64,000 nucleotides of DNA from Lactarius indigo. Its lineage: Eukaryota > Basidiomycota > Agaricomycetes > Russulales > Russulaceae. Location of the stretch: the NCBI GenBank assembly GCA_025766275.1, contig JAFKAC010000066.1, positions 272,900-336,899 on the forward strand, in the 5' to 3' direction. Positions 1 to 11,239 of this stretch are shown here, in pieces. Made by a program: the position numbers and the translations under genes. Every line of letters begins with the position of its first letter. Within the stretch, counting starts at the first letter, position 1. A model generated the notes under the pieces. The model was not told the DNA's origin. It saw only the letters and a list, made by a program, of their open reading frames with translations, and did not search any database.

Positions 1-1
1 C

Positions 2-289
2 CTCCACCTATTCGCCTCTGTAGAGATCCTGTATGTGTCTGGGGGGTTGGCAGGCCAAGTTGTTCGTGTGCTCGAAGATATTCCTGGGGAGACGGTCACC
101 GAAGTATTACCCTCTCTGTTCGTACTCTTGATAGACGACGACTCACCTCACTTATTCTTTTTTGGCGAGCACGAAAGGCGGTTAGAATCCATTCAGAAGT
201 TCGCCTCTTTGCGTCAGCTCTATGGGCGTCCTGTACCCATCGTCGATCTGCAAACTAACATGCTCGTATCAATTACTTCTACCGTATGA
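2..289 (+). CDS. C-terminal part of an F-box/LRR-like protein (cut by window edge)
   Basis: The frame is open from base 2 to a TGA at 287-289. The translation aligns with the C-terminus of the intact copy at 2914-4811: a 'LHLFASVEILYVSGG' stretch (compare 'LFPAVETLHLSGG'), then acidic residues, then 'LRQLYGRPVPIVD' (compare 'MRQLTGFPVTVVD'). This is the end of the LRR-like region of the expanded agaricomycete F-box family. The F-box would lie upstream of the window. Whether the complete gene is functional cannot be judged. It is the first of seven paralogues in 14 kb. Confidence 0.7.
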   Translation, partial: LHLFASVEILYVSGGLAGQVVRVLEDIPGETVTEVLPSLFVLLIDDDSPHLFFFGEHERRLESIQKFASLRQLYGRPVPIVDLQTNMLVSITSTV

Positions 290-607
290 TCGGAGTCTGG
301 AGGTAGGCCCATAGCAAGCGCCTCCTTGTTTGAGCAAAGGTCGTGGCTCTCATATACTATAGTACCGAGGACACGACGACATGATTTTCCCTAGCCAGGT
401 ATTGTATGTACTACATTCAAGACTTATTCAAGTTCATACGAGTTTGAACGCAGTGGACTCAAAGCCCCACATAAGTAGCACAGGTGTCCATTAACAATAG
501 GCGGAAAGTCGCAGCTAATTGTACACCTGAATGCTCACTGAGAGTTATCACAACTTCGCACGACTTGCCTTCTTTGGAAAATCAATAAACCCTTTTGAGA
601 GTCGGGC
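290..607. other. Intergenic, no gene seen
   Basis: This holds the 3' flank of the upstream F-box fragment and the upstream region of the next copy. I see no conserved element or credible open frame. Confidence 0.4.
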
Positions 608-652
608 GTGAGCGTGTGCTCCATTTCCGATATCGAACTACTCTTCTCTACC

Positions 653-2512
653 TCAATGGATCATACTATGTGCCGAGAACTCGATAAAGCCCTTCAATTT
701 TTGTCCCTCAATGGCTACTCGATGTTCTCGCTGATCGACGACATCCTTGTACGCGGCCGCAACCGGGAAGACCAAAGGATTACATCGTACGGGAAGGGGT
801 AGAGCGCGATGCTGCGGATATATGCGCTCGCCTCCTCCGCCACGACGCCCCATCTGCTTCTGTATCTGCGTGTGCCCTCGGTGTCGTGCAGTTGACGCTG
901 CGGTCGGCGAAGGAAGAGAAGACCAAAGAGGAGCATGGTCCCCATTCCACGACTGATCATCGACTCTCCCTATGGTACAATTTTGGAGGGGTTCAATGTA
1001 CTTATTCGAGCTCCACTCTTCGGCCTGTAATGAGCACAGAGTTGCTTGCGCAGCCAAGAATTACAGACGTGGGGGGAACAATTGACGTGCTTAGGCTCCC
1101 GGACAATGTCTTCCTGGAAATATCTGACTTCTGTCTACGCGACAAGAATCGTATTTGTATCACCATACCGTCTTGATCTGTACCTTAGCTGTTCATACAG
1201 AACTCCTGTCAGGCAGGATCTACTTTTCTGGCCCGTCACGCTGCCTCTCACCCTTAACTACCCCGGACGTCTTGACTTCGTCTATGGCATGGGTCTTGCT
1301 CCTCGAGATGAAGATAACATCGTTGCGGCACTCGGGCACGCCAGCCGCGTACACCGTATCGATATTCTCGCATTGGGCTCACTGTTAAAAGACGTGGCTA
1401 CTGTCATGCAGGTGCCATTTCCTGTGCTGACACATCTGGACTTTACATGGGATCTCAAGGATTTGCCTGCCCCTTTCTCTAGAGGTGCGCCGATCATTCC
1501 CGGCGGGGGATTCTTGGGTGGTGGATCTGCTCCACGTCTACAATATCTCCGCTTACATTGTGTTTCCTTCCCACAATTCCCAACGTTTCTTTTGTCAGCT
1601 CATAATCTCGTCATTCTCAAACTCGAGGATATATATCAGAGCAGTTACATTGCACCGGAGGTTATGGTCGAAAGTCTGGCCGTGTTGACCAGGCTTAGAA
1701 CTCTTTCCGTTGCTTTCTACGATGACACATCTCCCCCCGATCAAAGGAGAAGATGTCCAGATCTCCCAATGCAAGTCACCCTTGCCGCTCTCACCGTGTT
1801 TCACTACAGGGGTTGCTGCGAGTATTTGGACGACTTCTCTGCCCAAATTGGTACGCCTCGACTCAACGACCACAAAATAAAATACATCGTGCAGGAGATT
1901 TGAGCCACCCAACTTTCTCAATTCTTCAATCGCACGAAAAACCTCAGGTTTGACAATTTCAACTGTGCGAAAGTAACTTTCTTTTACGAGGATATTGAAT
2001 TTGATTGCCCACGAGGGGGTCGTCCAGCCCGTCTTTTTCTGAAAATGTTGGACCGAGCATGGTTAGGTACGCAAGTGCCATGCATTGTCCAGGTTCTTGG
2101 TCAACTTGTCCCTATATTCTCCAACGTGTAACACCTGAACGCCCACGGGGACCATGTAGACTCGCGGGAAATGGACAACACCGGCTAGCTGCCATTCTTC
2201 CTTCTATTATTGCCGTGAGAATGTTCCATTTATCTGGGGGGGGGGGTCGCGGCATATATCGTTTCTGCACTCGAGGAAACCGCAGACCCCAAGGAGATGG
2301 TCACTGATGTGTTTCCAGTGCTCCGCTATATATGGTTAGATGAGGCCACTGAAGACGAGGACGAGGATGACCGCAACGAGTCAGTGGGACTCATAGAGCA
2401 GTTCCTCTCTATGCGCCAGCTCTCTGGTCACCCAGTAACTGTTGTCGCATCGCTCATACACTCGAAGGCTAGACCAAGGAGGCGCACACACGCGTCTACT
2501 CGCATCATGTGA
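653..2512 (+). pseudogene. F-box/LRR-like pseudogene (copy A)
   Basis: It aligns along its whole length with the intact minus-strand copy at 2914-4811. It begins with the same N-terminal module ('LNGYSMFSLIDDIL') and has the same 56 nt intron (998-1053, GT...CAG). Several breaks are visible. A one-base loss near 790 leads to a stop at 800-802. A deletion after about 1145 removes the second half of the F-box (the W...HVCQRW segment). There is an in-frame TGA at 1901-1903. A run of about ten G at 2236-2245 shifts frame in the conserved 'FHLSGG' segment. The tail is recognisable up to about 2450 ('LIEQFLSMRQLSGHPVTVV'). It is a dead copy, tail to tail with its better preserved relative. Confidence 0.85.
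998..1053 (+). other. 56 nt intron conserved between copies A and B
   Basis: GTACTT donor and GCGCAG acceptor. Same length and place as the intron 4398-4453 (minus) of copy B. This supports the splice model that joins the N-terminal module to the F-box. Confidence 0.65.
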
Positions 2513-2913
2513 GCGCAGCAATTTTCTTGCTTGTCAGTGGGTCTACCATCCGATTCTAACTCGTAAGTTACTCGTCGAGCAACAACTCGGGAGGTGAAAC
2601 TGCACGTCGATGGACAATCTGGGTGACCGTGACCACCTCATTGGCAAGCCCGGCCCCGAGGGCGAAACGCTCTTGGTTCTTCCGGGTCGGCACCACCACG
2701 TGTGTCATGACTCCCGTACAGACTGGCACTTTCTGAGTATAGTGTAGGGTTAATTATGCTAGCAACTGCCCATACTAATTGTGTGGGTCTCCGATATCGG
2801 TACGTATTTCTCGTGACAGGGTATTTATTCCGCATATCATCCATCATCTCCTACGTGAATCGACAGGATGAAGGCTAGGAGCATTTCGATCGAAATAGCT
2901 AAAGGGGAAAACA
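2513..2913. other. Intergenic between converging F-box copies
   Basis: This spacer of about 400 bp separates the 3' ends of copies A (plus) and B (minus). I see no gene in it. Confidence 0.4.
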
Positions 2914-4811
2914 CTATGAGATTTTATCTTCACTCTGGTAGAACTCGTCTTCCGTGTCGACGACGGTTACCGGGAAACCGGTGAGCTGTCGCATAGCGAG
3001 GAACCCCTCTATGGATCCCACTGGCTTATCGCAGTCCATATTATTCATATCGTCTAACCATATTAGGTGGAGCTGTGGAAACACATCAGTGACCATCTCC
3101 GAGTTGGCGGTGTCTTCGAGCGCAGAAACGATATACGCTGCAACCCCTCCGGATAAATGCAACGTTTCCACAGCAGGAAATAGGCGGAAGCATGGAAACC
3201 AGTCAGCAATTTGCCTCGAATCTACTTCATCTCCGTGGGCGTCCAGATGTTCCACGTGGGAGGATATATCGATAAGTTGGCCAAGAATCTCGACAATGCA
3301 CAGAACCTGCAAATCTAACCAATCTACGACCATGACCTCCAGAGTAAAACGTGCTTGATGGTGTGTCCCTTGCAGAGAACTTGAACGGAGTTCGACTCTG
3401 ACCATATTATAGCAAAAAGATAGTCGCGCTCGGTTGAACTGGTCAAACTTGAGGGTTTCTGTGCGATCGAGGAAGTGAGAAAGTTGGGTAACTTGAAACT
3501 CTTGTGCGAAGAATTCTATCCTGAGGTCATCAATTTGAGGTGTATCAATTTGGGCCAAGAAGTCCTCCAAGTACTCGCTATGGCCCCCGTAGAGAAATGT
3601 AGTGAGAGCGGGAAGGGCGATTCGCGTTGAGGGATCCGGGTCCCTCCTTTGATCAGAGGGAGATTCTGTCCCCTCGTAGAATGTGATGGAAAGGGTTTTG
3701 AGCCTGGTCAAGACGGCCAGAACTCCGACCATATCCTCCGGTGAAATGTAACCATCCTGCCATATATTCTCGACTTTGAGATTAACGAGATTACGCGCTG
3801 ACAAAAGAAAGGTTGGCAATTGTGGGAAAGAAACACGTTCCAAATGGAGATCTTGTAGGTATGGGGCAGATCCACCCAGAAATCTCCCAGGAATGACCGG
3901 TGGCACACTTCCAGACTCGGGGGCGTGGGCTATTAAATCATCAATGTCCGTTAAACCCACAAGGTCCAGATGGGTCAACACAGGAAATGACTTCTGCATG
4001 ATAGTGGTCACTTTTCTCAACAGCGGGCTCGGCGCATGAATGTTGATACGGTGTACACGACTGGCGTGCCTAAGCGCATAAATCATACCATCTTCATCTT
4101 CAGGAATAGGGTGGGAAGGATCGAAGATGTAGCAAATGGCGAGAGGCAAGGTGATTGGCCAGGAACCTAGATTCTGCCTGACAGGTGTTCCGTCTGAGCA
4201 GCTAAGGTGCAGATCGAGACGGCGTGGGGATTCAAATATGATTCTTCGCCATCTCTGACAGACATGTATGAGAATTTGCCATTCCCGAGTGTGTTGAGTC
4301 ATATGCATAGTGGAGGCTGTGGAGTCGCGTAGACAGAAGTCGAATATGTCCAACAACACGTTGTCTGGGAGCACGTTGATTGTCGCGTAATTTTTGTCTG
4401 TGCACAGAATTCAGCACTCGTTGCATGCCGCATTCTAGAACCTGAACACGTACATAGAACCTTTCCCATATTCAGGTATCTTTCAAGACCACCCGTCGAT
4501 CTCAAAGCCATTCCAGGGGATAAGCCATGGGAAATGACATTGTTTTCCCACAGGGAGAGTGTCGTCGTCGTGGCCTGCGCAAAACCCAGGGCCCACGCAG
4601 ATACAGAGGCAGATGTCAGGTTGTAGTTGAGAAGTCGACCGCATATGTTCGCAGCGTCACGCTCTACCCCTTCTCGTAATGACTTGATCCTTGGGTCTTC
4701 CTGGTTACAACCCTGAGCAAGAACGTCGTCGATTAGTGAGAACACCGAGTAGCCATTGGTGGAGAGGCATTGGAGGACGTTGTTGAGCTCTGGGCGCATT
4801 TGGTCAACCAT
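2914..4811 (-). CDS. F-box/LRR-like protein with extra N-terminal module (copy B, intact)
   Basis: Two exons, 4811-4454 and 4397-2914, separated by a 56 nt intron (GTACGT...CACAG, with CTGAAT as a possible branch site). They join in frame to 613 aa. Residues 1-119 contain 'LSTNGYSVFSLIDDVL' followed by 'LREGVERDAANICGRLL', which resembles N-terminal segments of large agaricomycete protein families of unknown role; that comparison is from memory. The F-box follows: 'LPDNVLLDIFDFCL' and 'ILIHVCQRWRRIIFESP'. The remaining ~450 residues are LRR-like, typical of this family. F-box proteins usually hand substrates to SCF ubiquitin ligases through Skp1; the substrate here is unknown. The ATG at 4811 is used because an in-frame stop lies shortly upstream and no earlier ATG exists in that frame. 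The F-box exon alone could also start at its own ATG at 4374. Confidence 0.75.
4398..4453 (-). other. 56 nt intron of F-box copy B
   Basis: GTACGT donor, CACAG acceptor and an internal CTGAAT. Removal joins the N-terminal module to the F-box in phase 1. The same intron exists in copy A. Confidence 0.7.
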
Positions 4812-5711
4812 TGGGTAGAGTGAAGGAGTAATGTCACGGTAGTCAGTTTTTCGGAGTGGGACTCTCGGGCTCAGGTAGAAGGGCTCGGAACTGAACCCAC
4901 TCAACTACTAATGTTCGTGCGAATAACTTAAGTATTGAGACTCCCAAAAGAATTTATTAATTTTCTGAAGACTAAAATGAGCATATAAATTGCGTGGAAA
5001 AGACCCCAAATGTCTACTATCTCCTAAAGTACTCGTAGCTGATACATAGCACTCTCCAGTTTCCCACTGAGACGCGTATCGACAGCTCAGTGCTCAGCCT
5101 TTGGTCCTGCTCGCTTCGCGGGCCAATTACCAACCATCTGACTCCCAACACCGCTCTGGCTCAAATAAATTGTGCCTTGATTAACAATTGAGCCGCGCGG
5201 TCAGCAGTATTTGGCCATGGGTTGTTGTACTCATCAAGGTTATCTTTATGAGGGTGAAATCAATGACATCTGCGTTCTCGAGACAGTTCTCCTGGCAATG
5301 GTTGAGGACACTGGGGTGGCGCCTCGTGAGATCGATCACGTGTCGCCTTGCCATTCTTCTCGATACCACACGCAGGGAATGCGGTCATCTATTTCCACGC
5401 TGTCGCCCTGCGTCAAGTTGCCCAGTATCCTATGACACCCCGATTACCATTTTTTGATTGTAGTAGGATACCAGGTTGGATTGGTGGTAGCCCATGCCTC
5501 GTGTGGTATACGAGTCCTGGGTCAAGTCCGGTCCTGAATTTGTCGTATTGTCGGCGACGCTCAATAGAACCTGATCAACCAAACATACTTTTGGTGTTCA
5601 GTTTTCATCGATGGTGTCATGGATGTTTCCTATGTGCAACTACGGTAGAATTACGTTGTATCATACACTTCCAAGACTATTACAGGGAACCCAAGTACTA
5701 CGAGTCATTCT
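4812..5711. other. Intergenic, no gene recognised
   Basis: This is the upstream flank of copy B and the 3' flank of the pseudogene at 5712-6880. Plus-strand frames at 5188-5457 and 5348-5818 are open but match nothing I know and show no paired intron or start evidence. I do not call a gene. Confidence 0.35.
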
Positions 5712-6880
5712 CTAATTCATTGCCTTCGGAATTGAGCGCTTCATCGCTAATGATGGCAAGAGTGCGACCACAGCCCCTGAAAATGGCGAAAGGCTTCTTG
5801 ATGATCCTTGCAAACTGACCCTCCAAACAAAGTAAGTCAAGGGATGGCAACGCCCGGGCAGTATCTCCACGGTCATGCCTTGAAATGCATGATCAACGCT
5901 ATCCGCAAATTCCCCAGATAAATGCAGTAGCTCCACATATGAGACCATGGTCAGAGCTTGGCTGAGCACTTGAGCCATGTGTCAAATGCCCTTGTCTATC
6001 CCTTCGGATGTCAAGATGTGAATCGCAATAGTAAACTCCTATGGATCAACCTCATGAGAAGAACGGGAGATCACCCCACCATCGGAAATTTCTGCACACC
6101 CGAACCAAGGTAGCTTGAGACCTAAGCGCTGAGCGATTGAACCCAGAAAGTTGGGGAAGTCCTCCAAAAATGCGCACTCACCTTCAAATGGGAAGGAGGC
6201 GAGAGTGGGAGGAACAGCATCTCAGGAGGCGGATGTATTCGATCAGCGCGTGAAGCCTGCGATTGGAATGTAGTGGAAAGAGAGCCGAGCCTGGGCAACA
6301 CAGCTAGACATGTGACCAAGGCCGCGGAGAGACGTATCTGGTCAGGGGTATGTTGCTGAGTTCAAGTTTAACGAGGTCGCTTGCAAGGAAAGAAGGTTCG
6401 ATAATGTGAGAATAAGAATACTGCTGGGCTAAATTTCCCGTAAACACGGGGCGGATCCACCCATGAATCTACCAGGAAGGATGGGTAAATTCCTATCATA
6501 GAAGAGAATCGAAAGATGAGTCAGCGTCGGAAATGGCTCCCGCATTACAGTGGCCATCTTTCTCCGAAGCGAGATCGCTGCCGTATGCTTGAGGAGCAAA
6601 GTCCTGCCAACAAATATAGTCAATGACGATAAGAAAGGCAGGCCAGCAACCCAAGTCCTTCGTGGCAGATCTTCCGTGTGTGCAGAGAAGTTGGAGATCG
6701 AGACGGAGTGGTGATGCAAAACTGATTTGCCACCATCTCTGGCATACATGCGCCAGTCTGTGCTACTTCCAAACGGGGACCTGAAAAAAGGTTCCGAGAC
6801 GACTGAGGTGGTCTAATATATTGAGCGAGACATTGTCTGTGAGCATGTCAATCGTCGTTGCATGTCTGTGACTCTCGCCT
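5712..6880 (-). pseudogene. F-box/LRR-like pseudogene (copy C)
   Basis: On the minus strand, F-box remnants start near 6870: a degenerate 'TIDMLTDNVSLNILDHL', then 'HVCQRWWQISFASPLRLDL' near 6740-6680. LRR-like pieces follow: 'ILPGRFMGGSAPCLREI' at 6430-6480, fragments at 6120-6320, and 'MVSYVELLHLSGEF' at 5900-5960. The pieces lie in different frames with stops between them, so it is broken. It is closer to the copies at 7429, 9767 and 12720 than to copies A and B; for example it shares the sequence just before the F-box ('TDLCKKGESHRHATT' against 'TDLCGILGEAHGHA'). Confidence 0.8.
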
Positions 6881-7428
6881 TTCTTGCACAAGTCAGTACC
6901 GTCCAAACGAGAATTCAAGCTAAGGTGCACATTGGGCCTGTTTCTCCACCCGTTTCTTTTGGTGATCTGGATTGGTCTTCCTAGAGTCGGGGTTTAAGGT
7001 CGCGCGTGTCCACGTTGGAAGGGACGAAAGGTAAGAATCAGCTGGCAGGGCGCGTGTAGTGGGCGACCGCTGATGGGGACTAATAGCGAATTCTCACTCA
7101 GTTTGCCCAGAAATACGGAAATAGACCTCTGCGAGAGTTCGTTGATCTAGCGGGTGTAGACTAAGTTTAACTCTGTAGGCGAAAGGCCGCCCCTGTCGTC
7201 TATAGTTCTGTCGCATAGCTCCGGGCTTTTTCGGTGCCGTCACGTGACCCAATTACCATTTTGGATTCTCGTTCCCATGGCAGCCTAGGCCAGGCCATCG
7301 TTGCCAAGATTGTTGCATACCACGCAAAGCCGAATGTGCCACTTCTAAACGGAAGCACGTCCCTTGCAAAAACGTTTCCTCGGAGAATATCAGAGCCACC
7401 AAAAGGAACGAGTAAACATGAAGTCTCA
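6881..7428. other. Intergenic between divergent F-box copies
   Basis: This lies between the minus-strand copy C and the plus-strand copy D, so it would hold D's promoter. The frame of D stays open upstream to about 7234 without a further ATG. A possible 64 nt intron (GTAAAC at about 7411 to TGCAG at about 7475) could bring in an upstream exon; I cannot prove it. Confidence 0.35.
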
Positions 7429-8949
7429 ATGTGCGCCTTCGAGTTCTCGTATGACGCCTGGAACGGGTATTGCAGTACTGACTTGTGTGGGATACTAGGC
7501 GAGGCTCACGGACACGCAATATGTGCAACGACGATTAACACCCTCACCGGTGATGTCTTACTAGAAATATTCGACCTCATCAGAAGTTCCAGCCCCACAA
7601 CCGATTTCCAAATCCGTTACCCCCGATCTTGGGACGCGCCCCCCGTTTGGAAATGGCACCCACTGGTGCACGTTTGCCGAAGATGGCGAGAGATCATTTT
7701 TGAATCGCCGCTCCGTCTCGACCTCCAAGTCCTCTGCACCCACGGAACACCCGTCAGGAAGGATCTAGGTTGCTGGCCGCCAAACTTTCCTATTGCCATT
7801 GGCCATGGCTATAACAGTACGAGGGGTCTTACTCCTGAGGACGAGGATAATGTTTTCGCTGCACTCGAGCAACGCGGTCGTGTACGCCACATCAACCTTT
7901 CGGTAACGGACGTGGTTTTGGAGAAGGTGGCCACATTGATGCTGGAACCATTTCCGGAGCTGAGGGATCTTGCGATCTCTTCGCGGAGTCAAAACATGCC
8001 CATCCTTCCTGATGGCTTTTTGGGTGGATCTGCCCCGTCTTTACGGCAAATCTCGTTCGACGGCATCCCCTTTCCGGCACTACCAACCTTTATTTCCTCT
8101 GCAAGTAACCTCGCCAAACTTATACTCGTCGACATACCTCAGACCGGTTACATCTCGTCTGTGGGCTTTGTTGCATGTCTGGCTGCCTTGCCTAGGCTAG
8201 AACATCTTTCCATCGAATTTCAATCAGGAGTGACCTCCGCTGATCGGACACAACCACCTTTCGAGACAAGGGCCGTTCTCCCCTCACTCACCTCCTTCGT
8301 ATATATGGGCGAAAGCGCGTTTTTGGAGGCCATCGTGGCTCGGGTCGACACCCCCCAACTCGACTCGATCGACATCACATACGCATACGCCGATGACCTC
8401 GACTTTCAGGTTACCGAACTTTCCAAGTTCATCGAGCGCTCAGTCCTCAAGCCATCCCCGTTCGGGCATGCGAAAATACCCTTTGAATGTGAAGGTATCT
8501 GCTTCTATTTTTTTGGTGAAACCAATCCAGATTTGCCTACTATCGGGATTCGAACCCCATCAAGCGATTGGATACCCGAGCTAGTGTCTCACATGGCTGA
8601 GGTGCTCAACCAGGCTTCCGGAATGCTTTCAGATGTCGTCCGTCTCGAGGTCACGATAGAATCTTCCTCACCATTCTGGAGAGACGATATCGGGGAAGAT
8701 ATCGACGACGACACCGAGTGGTTGGGGCTCTTCCGCCCATTTACGGCTGTGAAGAAGTTGTATATATGCGAGGAATTGGGGGCGTGCATTACACGTGCAC
8801 TCGAAGGCCGGACCGAGGAGGCGAACACCCAGGTGCTGCCGTCCCTCAAGTCGATTTGCGTGGAGGACGAAAACACGAGGGAGGGCCGGGAACGTGGTCG
8901 GCTCCTAAGCAACGGCGATGAAGGGCTTGATCCTGATGATAGTGAGTAA
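7429..8949 (+). CDS. F-box/LRR-like protein (copy D, intact)
   Basis: One uninterrupted frame of 506 aa from the first in-frame ATG at 7429 to TAA at 8947-8949. The F-box is at about residues 36-100: 'LTGDVLLEIFDLIR', a spacer, then 'WHPLVHVCRRWREIIFESP'. The rest is LRR-like with the family motifs 'FLGGSAPSLRQI', 'LPTFISSASNLAKL' and 'FRPFTAVKKLYI', and an acidic Ser/Asp-rich tail. The inferred role is substrate recognition in an SCF ubiquitin ligase. The length fits its family. The true N-terminus may be longer if an upstream exon is spliced in. It is the only unbroken member of this subfamily here, next to two decayed tandem copies. Confidence 0.75.
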   Translation: MCAFEFSYDAWNGYCSTDLCGILGEAHGHAICATTINTLTGDVLLEIFDLIRSSSPTTDFQIRYPRSWDAPPVWKWHPLVHVCRRWREIIFESPLRLDLQVLCTHGTPVRKDLGCWPPNFPIAIGHGYNSTRGLTPEDEDNVFAALEQRGRVRHINLSVTDVVLEKVATLMLEPFPELRDLAISSRSQNMPILPDGFLGGSAPSLRQISFDGIPFPALPTFISSASNLAKLILVDIPQTGYISSVGFVACLAALPRLEHLSIEFQSGVTSADRTQPPFETRAVLPSLTSFVYMGESAFLEAIVARVDTPQLDSIDITYAYADDLDFQVTELSKFIERSVLKPSPFGHAKIPFECEGICFYFFGETNPDLPTIGIRTPSSDWIPELVSHMAEVLNQASGMLSDVVRLEVTIESSSPFWRDDIGEDIDDDTEWLGLFRPFTAVKKLYICEELGACITRALEGRTEEANTQVLPSLKSICVEDENTREGRERGRLLSNGDEGLDPDDSE

Positions 8950-9766
8950 ATCGTAGAATACGTACTACTTGGATACTGTACGGTACAACAACCCTACCTC
9001 TGTACTTCGGAGATCACCACAACACATCGCCGACGAAATAGAAAGATATATTTGATTAATTAGACCACAAATGTGGCACCAGCAGTTGTACATTGCATTT
9101 ATCTTGTATGGTTGAACGGGACGTATGTCCCTGGCATTGGCATCTGTCCATTCAATCTTTCCATCCAGGTCGACGTTCTCTTCCTTCTCCCCGGAGCGGC
9201 CTGGCTTCTGGTTCCGTTGCGGAAAGTCTTCGGCAGACTCCGAGCTTGTTGATCTGTATTTTGTTCCCACCACGTCGGACAATAGTCTCAGTTACAGTCT
9301 GTATTACCCCACATTTCGGGCACATGTCAAGCAGCTAATTACGGGCGCCGCGCTGATAACCTGTCATCTATGGCACTACTGATACGAAAGGGAGTTGGAC
9401 CCTAGCTCTATGCACCACGACTGCCTGTAGCCCCACCGAAATATGCCTGAGCACTGTGTTCTCCATTAAGTTCAGGGTCAGCGGTCCTCCTGACTTCACT
9501 AAGATATACGCTGACATGCCACGGCCATCAGACGACATTATCCCCTTTCGTACATCATTCACGACCCACTCAGTGGGGGATCTCCATGGTGTCATCGCAA
9601 TGGCGGCGATATCATGACGGCCGGTAACCTCACAACATCCGAAGCGGCGCCTCAACGACAAGCTATATACGACGTGGTCGTATGTATGCTTTCGTGGGGA
9701 GGGGAGCGTGGCCTTCAATGAGCGTGGATTGCGCGGCACGGGCCTAGATTCCACGCGACGGCGGTG
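8950..9766. other. 3' flank of copy D, duplicated after copy E; otherwise no clear gene
   Basis: About 8950-9120 is similar to 11240-11410: the shared order includes 'gtactacttgga', 'gtacggtacaac' and 'ttgtacat'. The duplication that made D and E therefore included the 3' region. The minus strand has a 128-codon open frame at 9368-9754 with no recognised family and no paralogue; it is left uncalled. Confidence 0.4.
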
Positions 9767-11239
9767 GGTGACTGGGAGTCTTATTAGATATCTTTGAGCT
9801 CATCAGGAGCTCCAGACCCGCTTATAAAGTCCGTTTTTACCCCGTTTGGAAATGGCAGCCGCAGGTGCGCGTTTGCCACAGATGGCGAGAAATCATTTTT
9901 GCGTCTCCACTCCGTCTCGACCTCCAACTCTTTTGCACACACCGAAGACCTGTCATGGATTATTTGGGTTCTTCGTAGGGTATTACTGAGGCGCACGTAA
10001 ATGGATTCAAAAAAAAAAAAAAAATTTGGATTGCTGGCCGCCAACTTTCCCTATCGCCGTTGACTACGGCTATAGCAGTGGGAAGCACCTCACGCCGGAC
10101 GACGATGATAATATGTTTACTACACTCGAGATACGCGAAATACGCGAGCGTACACGCCTTCTCAGACTTTCTATGACGGATGGGGTTCTGGTAGAGGCGA
10201 TCAAATTAATGCAGAAACCATTTCCGGAGCTCAGAAATCTTGCAATTTCCTCGTACCCGGGCAGGGATACGCGCGGTCTGGACGAGCCCTCCTTTCCTAA
10301 CGATTTCTTGGGTGGATCTGCCCCATCTTTACAAGAGATCTCGTTCAACGGAATTCGCTTTCCAGCATTACCGACCTTCCTCTCCTCTGCAAGTGACCTC
10401 GTCAAACTCACGCTCGTCAATATACCCAACACCACCTACTTTCCACCTGCAGCGTTTGCTGCATGTCTCGCTGTTTTGCCGAGGCTAGAACATCTTTGCA
10501 TCGGATTCCAATCACGGCATTCCCGCACCACTGGCAATCGAACACATCTACCTCCTTGGGCCCAGGATGTTCTTCCCTCTCTCACCTCCTTCACATTTGT
10601 TGGCGAAAGCGCATGTTTAGAGGTCGTCGTGCACCGAGTCGACACCCCCCAACTCGGCTCAATCGACATAACATATACCGATCAGGAGGACTTTGAAGTT
10701 AGCGAACTTTTAAAGTTCATCGAACGCTCAGGCATCAAGCCATCCCAGTTCGGGCATGCGGAAATCTCCTTGGAACACGACAGTATCTACTTCTATTTTT
10801 TTTTCTTCAGTCCGATCCAGACGAACCCACTATCGCAATTCAACTCCTATCAGACGAAGAGATAGACCAGCTAGTCAATATCATGGCTCGGGCGCTCAAC
10901 CAAACTTCCACGATGCTTTCCGATGTGGTCCGTCTCGAAATCACATTTGACAGAGATTGGAAACTTGACGACGACGAAACTGTGCACGACATCGAAAGGC
11001 TGGAACTCTTCCGCCCGTTTACTGCCGTGAAGAAATTGCGTATATACGAGAAATTGGCGGAGAGCATTTCCTATGAACTTGAAGGCCAAACCGAGGAGGT
11101 GTTGCCGACCCTTGAGTCGATTTGTAAGGAGGACCAGCGCCCCGCGAGGGGTATGAAAGAGCTCATCGCGGATCTCTTGCAACGTGGTAAGCTCCTAAGC
11201 AGCGGCGGAGATGGGCTGGATTCGGACGATAGTGAGTAA
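9767..11239 (+). pseudogene. F-box/LRR-like pseudogene (copy E)
   Basis: It aligns with copy D from 'VLLDIFELIR' at about 9778, through the second F-box half ('RVCHRWREIIFASP'), to the acidic tail ending at 11237-11239. The lesions are as follows. The frame runs into a TAG at 9976-9978. About 65 bp with a 15-A run is inserted at 9962-10026 where D has continuous coding. A T-run at about 10794-10803 shifts the frame, so the last part continues separately (10883-11239, 'MARALNQTSTMLSDVV'). Long stretches between lesions are still open, so decay seems recent. There is no equivalent of D's residues before the F-box. Confidence 0.85.
9962..10026 (+). mobile_element. Short poly(A)-tailed insertion inside F-box copy E
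   Basis: About 65 bp absent from copy D at the same place. It ends with 15 A (10010-10024). TGGATT occurs at both borders (9956-9961 and 10027-10032) and once more just before the A-run (10003-10008). A 3' A-tail flanked by short direct repeats is what retroposition by a LINE-type machinery leaves. The insert is too short to identify its source. Confidence 0.45.

Noticed and set aside
608..802. Short open frame at the start of F-box copy A as a separate small gene
   Set aside because: It is the N-terminal module of the F-box gene cut off by a one-base loss; the module continues in the next frame.
8545..8565. tRNA T-arm-like sequence on the minus strand (GGTTCGAATC)
   Set aside because: The flanking bases do not form a five-pair T-stem, no acceptor or anticodon arms fit, and the site lies inside the intact coding frame of F-box copy D.
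9368..9754. 128-codon minus-strand open frame as a gene
   Set aside because: No recognised domain, no paralogue in the other duplicated flanks, and no splice or start support.
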